Below are positions 62,245 through 64,000 of a stretch of DNA of 64,000 nt, piece by piece (position 1 is the first letter of the stretch; every line of letters starts with the position of its first letter). The notes below the pieces were generated by a model. It made no database searches, had not been told where the DNA came from, and worked only from the letters and a program-made list of their open reading frames with translations. The DNA is from Arthrobacter hankyongi (GTDB lineage Bacteria; Actinomycetota; Actinomycetes; Actinomycetales; Micrococcaceae). The stretch spans positions 1-64,000 of the forward strand of contig NZ_JAKLTQ010000023.1 in NCBI RefSeq assembly GCF_022012395.1, written 5' to 3'. The translations under genes and the position numbers were made by a program.

Positions 62245-64000
62245 ATGTTAACGCTGGACGTCCTCGGTCCGTTGAGGGCCGGCGACGGCAACCGGACCAT
62301 AGTGCTGGGCGGCTGGCGCCAGCGCGCGGTCCTGGCCCGGCTTTTGATCGCACGCGGCTCGGCGGTATCAGCAGATCGTCTGATTGACGACCTGTGGGGG
62401 TCCGAGCCCCCTGCCAAGGCATTGCTGACCTTGCAGACGTATGTGTCGCGGTTGCGCAGCAGCCTGGAACCGTCCCGGGCCACCCGCGGTCCTGGGACGG
62501 TTCTGCTCACCGTTCCTACCGGCTACCGTGTGAGCCTGCACCGTGACCAAGTTGATGCCTGGCAATTCGAGCAGGCCTACGCCGCAGCGGATCCGCATCA
62601 TCTGCCGGCCGAACAGGTTCGGCGCAACCTCATCGATGCGCTGGCCCTTTGGCACGGCCCTGCCTATGCGGATTTTGCCAACGAACCATGGGCAGCCGCC
62701 GAGATCACCCGACTGGATGATTTATGGTGCGCGGCGCGGGAACGGCACGCAACTGCCGCGCTGGCCCTGGGAAAGTTTTCCGAGGCCGTCACAGGCCTCG
62801 AAGCTGTCCTGGGGAAGTCTCCGCTGCGTGAGACGACGTGGCAACTGCTGGTGCTGGCCCTCTACCGCGGCGGCCGGCAAGGTGACGCGTTGGCCGCCGT
62901 TCGAAGCGCCCGCCGGGTCCTCGCCCAGGAACTTGGCGTCGATCCGGGGCCGGCCCTTCGCCGGCTTGAAGCGGACGTACTGGCGCAGTCCCCTGCGCTC
63001 GAGGACGATGCCCACCCCTTGCTGGCTTTCGCTGCGGCCGGGGAACGGATCCCGGGCCACAGCATGCTGGCTGCCCCCGATCAGGATCCATTTCTGGGTC
63101 GTGCGGCCGAACTTGAGCATTTGCTGGCAGCTGCCAGGTCGGCGCACCGCAGCGTCCCGTCCCTGGCCTGGATCGAGGGGCACACCGGAACGGGCAAGAC
63201 ACGCCTCGTCATGGAACTCGCCAAAAGCCTGCGGGCGGAAGGATGGTTCGTGGCGGTGGGACGATGCGACGCCGAGGAGGGTGCGCTGGCCGGCCTTCCC
63301 TGGGCTGCCATAGTCGACGAGCTGCACCATCTCCACCCGGATGAATTCGGTCAACCCCTCGAATCCATCTTTGCGGCGGATGTACAGGCCACCGGGCAGG
63401 ACATCGATCCGGTTCTGCAAAGATTCCGCCTGCACCGGCGGATCAGCGAGTTCCTGCACGAAGTAGCGGCGTCCGGTCCGGTGCTGGTTGTTCTGGACGA
63501 TGTTCATTTGGCTGACACCGAAACCCTGTCGATTTTGAACCGCGTGGTTTTCGACCTTGCGGATGATCCGGTCTTCTTCGTAGGCATCCAGCAAACAGGA
63601 GAGGGATTTGCCGGTGCGCCGAATCTCGCACGGAAACTCCTTCCGGTGGTCCAGGCGAGATTCGAACTTGGAGGATTGTCCACCCAGGAAACGGCCGCAT
63701 TGCTGCGGACTACATCGTCCAGGATCCTCTCGGATGATGAGGTCGCAGCGATCCACCGGTGGACCGGCGGCAACGTCTTGTACGTGCGCCAGATCGGCAG
63801 TCTGCTCGACGCCCTTGGCGGACGGACGGCGCTCTCCGAAGTTCCCGCGGGAATCCGTGAAATTGTGCGGCACCGTCTGGCCCGGCTGCCGGAGGATGTG
63901 CGGTCGCTGTTGACCACGCTGGCCGTGATGGGAATGGAAACCGACGCCGATGTTCTGGAGGCGCTGGCTGGGGCCGCGGAACAGACGCTGCTCGAATCTG
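62245..64000 (+). CDS. SARP-type regulator with BTAD and P-loop NTPase domains (3' end outside window)
   Basis: At least 585 aa, open at the right edge. OmpR-like winged-helix DNA-binding domain (about 1-95; LGPLRAGDG, LIDDLWG, LQTYVSRLRSSL), BTAD helical domain (about 96-250; ALALWHGPAYADF, ELGVDPGPALRRLE), then AAA-like ATPase with FLGRAAELEHLL, Walker A EGHTGTGKT (about 310) and Walker B VLVVLDDVH (about 412). AfsR/SARP proteins activate operons in response to NTP-coupled signals. ATG 62245 lacks a clear RBS; it starts 16 bp after the CHAT-WD40 stop, so it is probably co-transcribed. Confidence 0.86.
   Translation, partial: MLTLDVLGPLRAGDGNRTIVLGGWRQRAVLARLLIARGSAVSADRLIDDLWGSEPPAKALLTLQTYVSRLRSSLEPSRATRGPGTVLLTVPTGYRVSLHRDQVDAWQFEQAYAAADPHHLPAEQVRRNLIDALALWHGPAYADFANEPWAAAEITRLDDLWCAARERHATAALALGKFSEAVTGLEAVLGKSPLRETTWQLLVLALYRGGRQGDALAAVRSARRVLAQELGVDPGPALRRLEADVLAQSPALEDDAHPLLAFAAAGERIPGHSMLAAPDQDPFLGRAAELEHLLAAARSAHRSVPSLAWIEGHTGTGKTRLVMELAKSLRAEGWFVAVGRCDAEEGALAGLPWAAIVDELHHLHPDEFGQPLESIFAADVQATGQDIDPVLQRFRLHRRISEFLHEVAASGPVLVVLDDVHLADTETLSILNRVVFDLADDPVFFVGIQQTGEGFAGAPNLARKLLPVVQARFELGGLSTQETAALLRTTSSRILSDDEVAAIHRWTGGNVLYVRQIGSLLDALGGRTALSEVPAGIREIVRHRLARLPEDVRSLLTTLAVMGMETDADVLEALAGAAEQTLLES

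Overview
The window is high-GC DNA with dense short-gapped genes, frequent GTG/TTG starts, 4-bp ATGA overlaps and strong AGGAGG ribosome-binding sites. Gene content (long actinobacterial-type RpsA, PolA with a degenerate proofreading domain, Ku plus a POL-PE-LIG LigD, an Eis-like acetyltransferase, EF-G2, SARP and PucR regulators) points to an actinobacterium, most likely of the Micrococcaceae (Arthrobacter-like). That placement is inferred from gene content and was not tested by a search. I see no rRNA, tRNA, CRISPR array, insertion sequence or replication origin.

Layout. 1-17 kb is chromosomal core and stress genes: rpsA with its own promoter and terminator, Eis-like acetyltransferase, FetB-like permease, polA, thioesterase, a reductase, PiT phosphate transporter, zinc alcohol dehydrogenase, a phosphopantetheinyl transferase, a tightly overlapping four-gene operon (glycosyltransferase, acyl-CoA-dehydrogenase-like, PIG-L deacetylase, methyltransferase), then csbD, dps, a cysteine hydrolase and a Rieske membrane protein. 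17-20.6 kb carries the divergent NHEJ pair ku/ligD. 20.8-22.5 kb is a ThDP-dependent enzyme with strongly C/G-ending codons, followed by a four-gene osmoprotectant (OpuC-type) ABC importer. 26.8-35 kb holds a YciO-type protein, a PEP-utilising enzyme with the domain order of rifampin phosphotransferase, an alpha/beta hydrolase, a Na+/H+ antiporter fused to a UBP zinc finger, and EF-G2. 35-41 kb has SulP and a P2-type cation ATPase. 41-44.3 kb is a sugar porter plus PfkB kinase operon. 44.5-52 kb is a PucR-linked catabolic cluster (MHS-family transporter, second ThDP enzyme, YtcJ-type amidohydrolase, M20 carbamoylase-type hydrolase).

The most unusual part is 53.3-64 kb. Two different CHAT (caspase-like) proteases lie here. 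One has an N-terminal Trypco2-type domain and is followed by a large alpha/beta hydrolase. The other is fused to TPR-like helices and a seven-bladed WD40 propeller. Between them is a translationally coupled pair: a membrane-anchored protein whose soluble part resembles an ECF sigma factor, and a single-pass protein with three Ig-like (BIG2) and two PASTA domains facing outside. A SARP-type regulator with a P-loop NTPase domain runs off the right end. I interpret this as a candidate sensing/protease conflict or stress-response system. The domain calls come from visible motifs; the joint function is inference.
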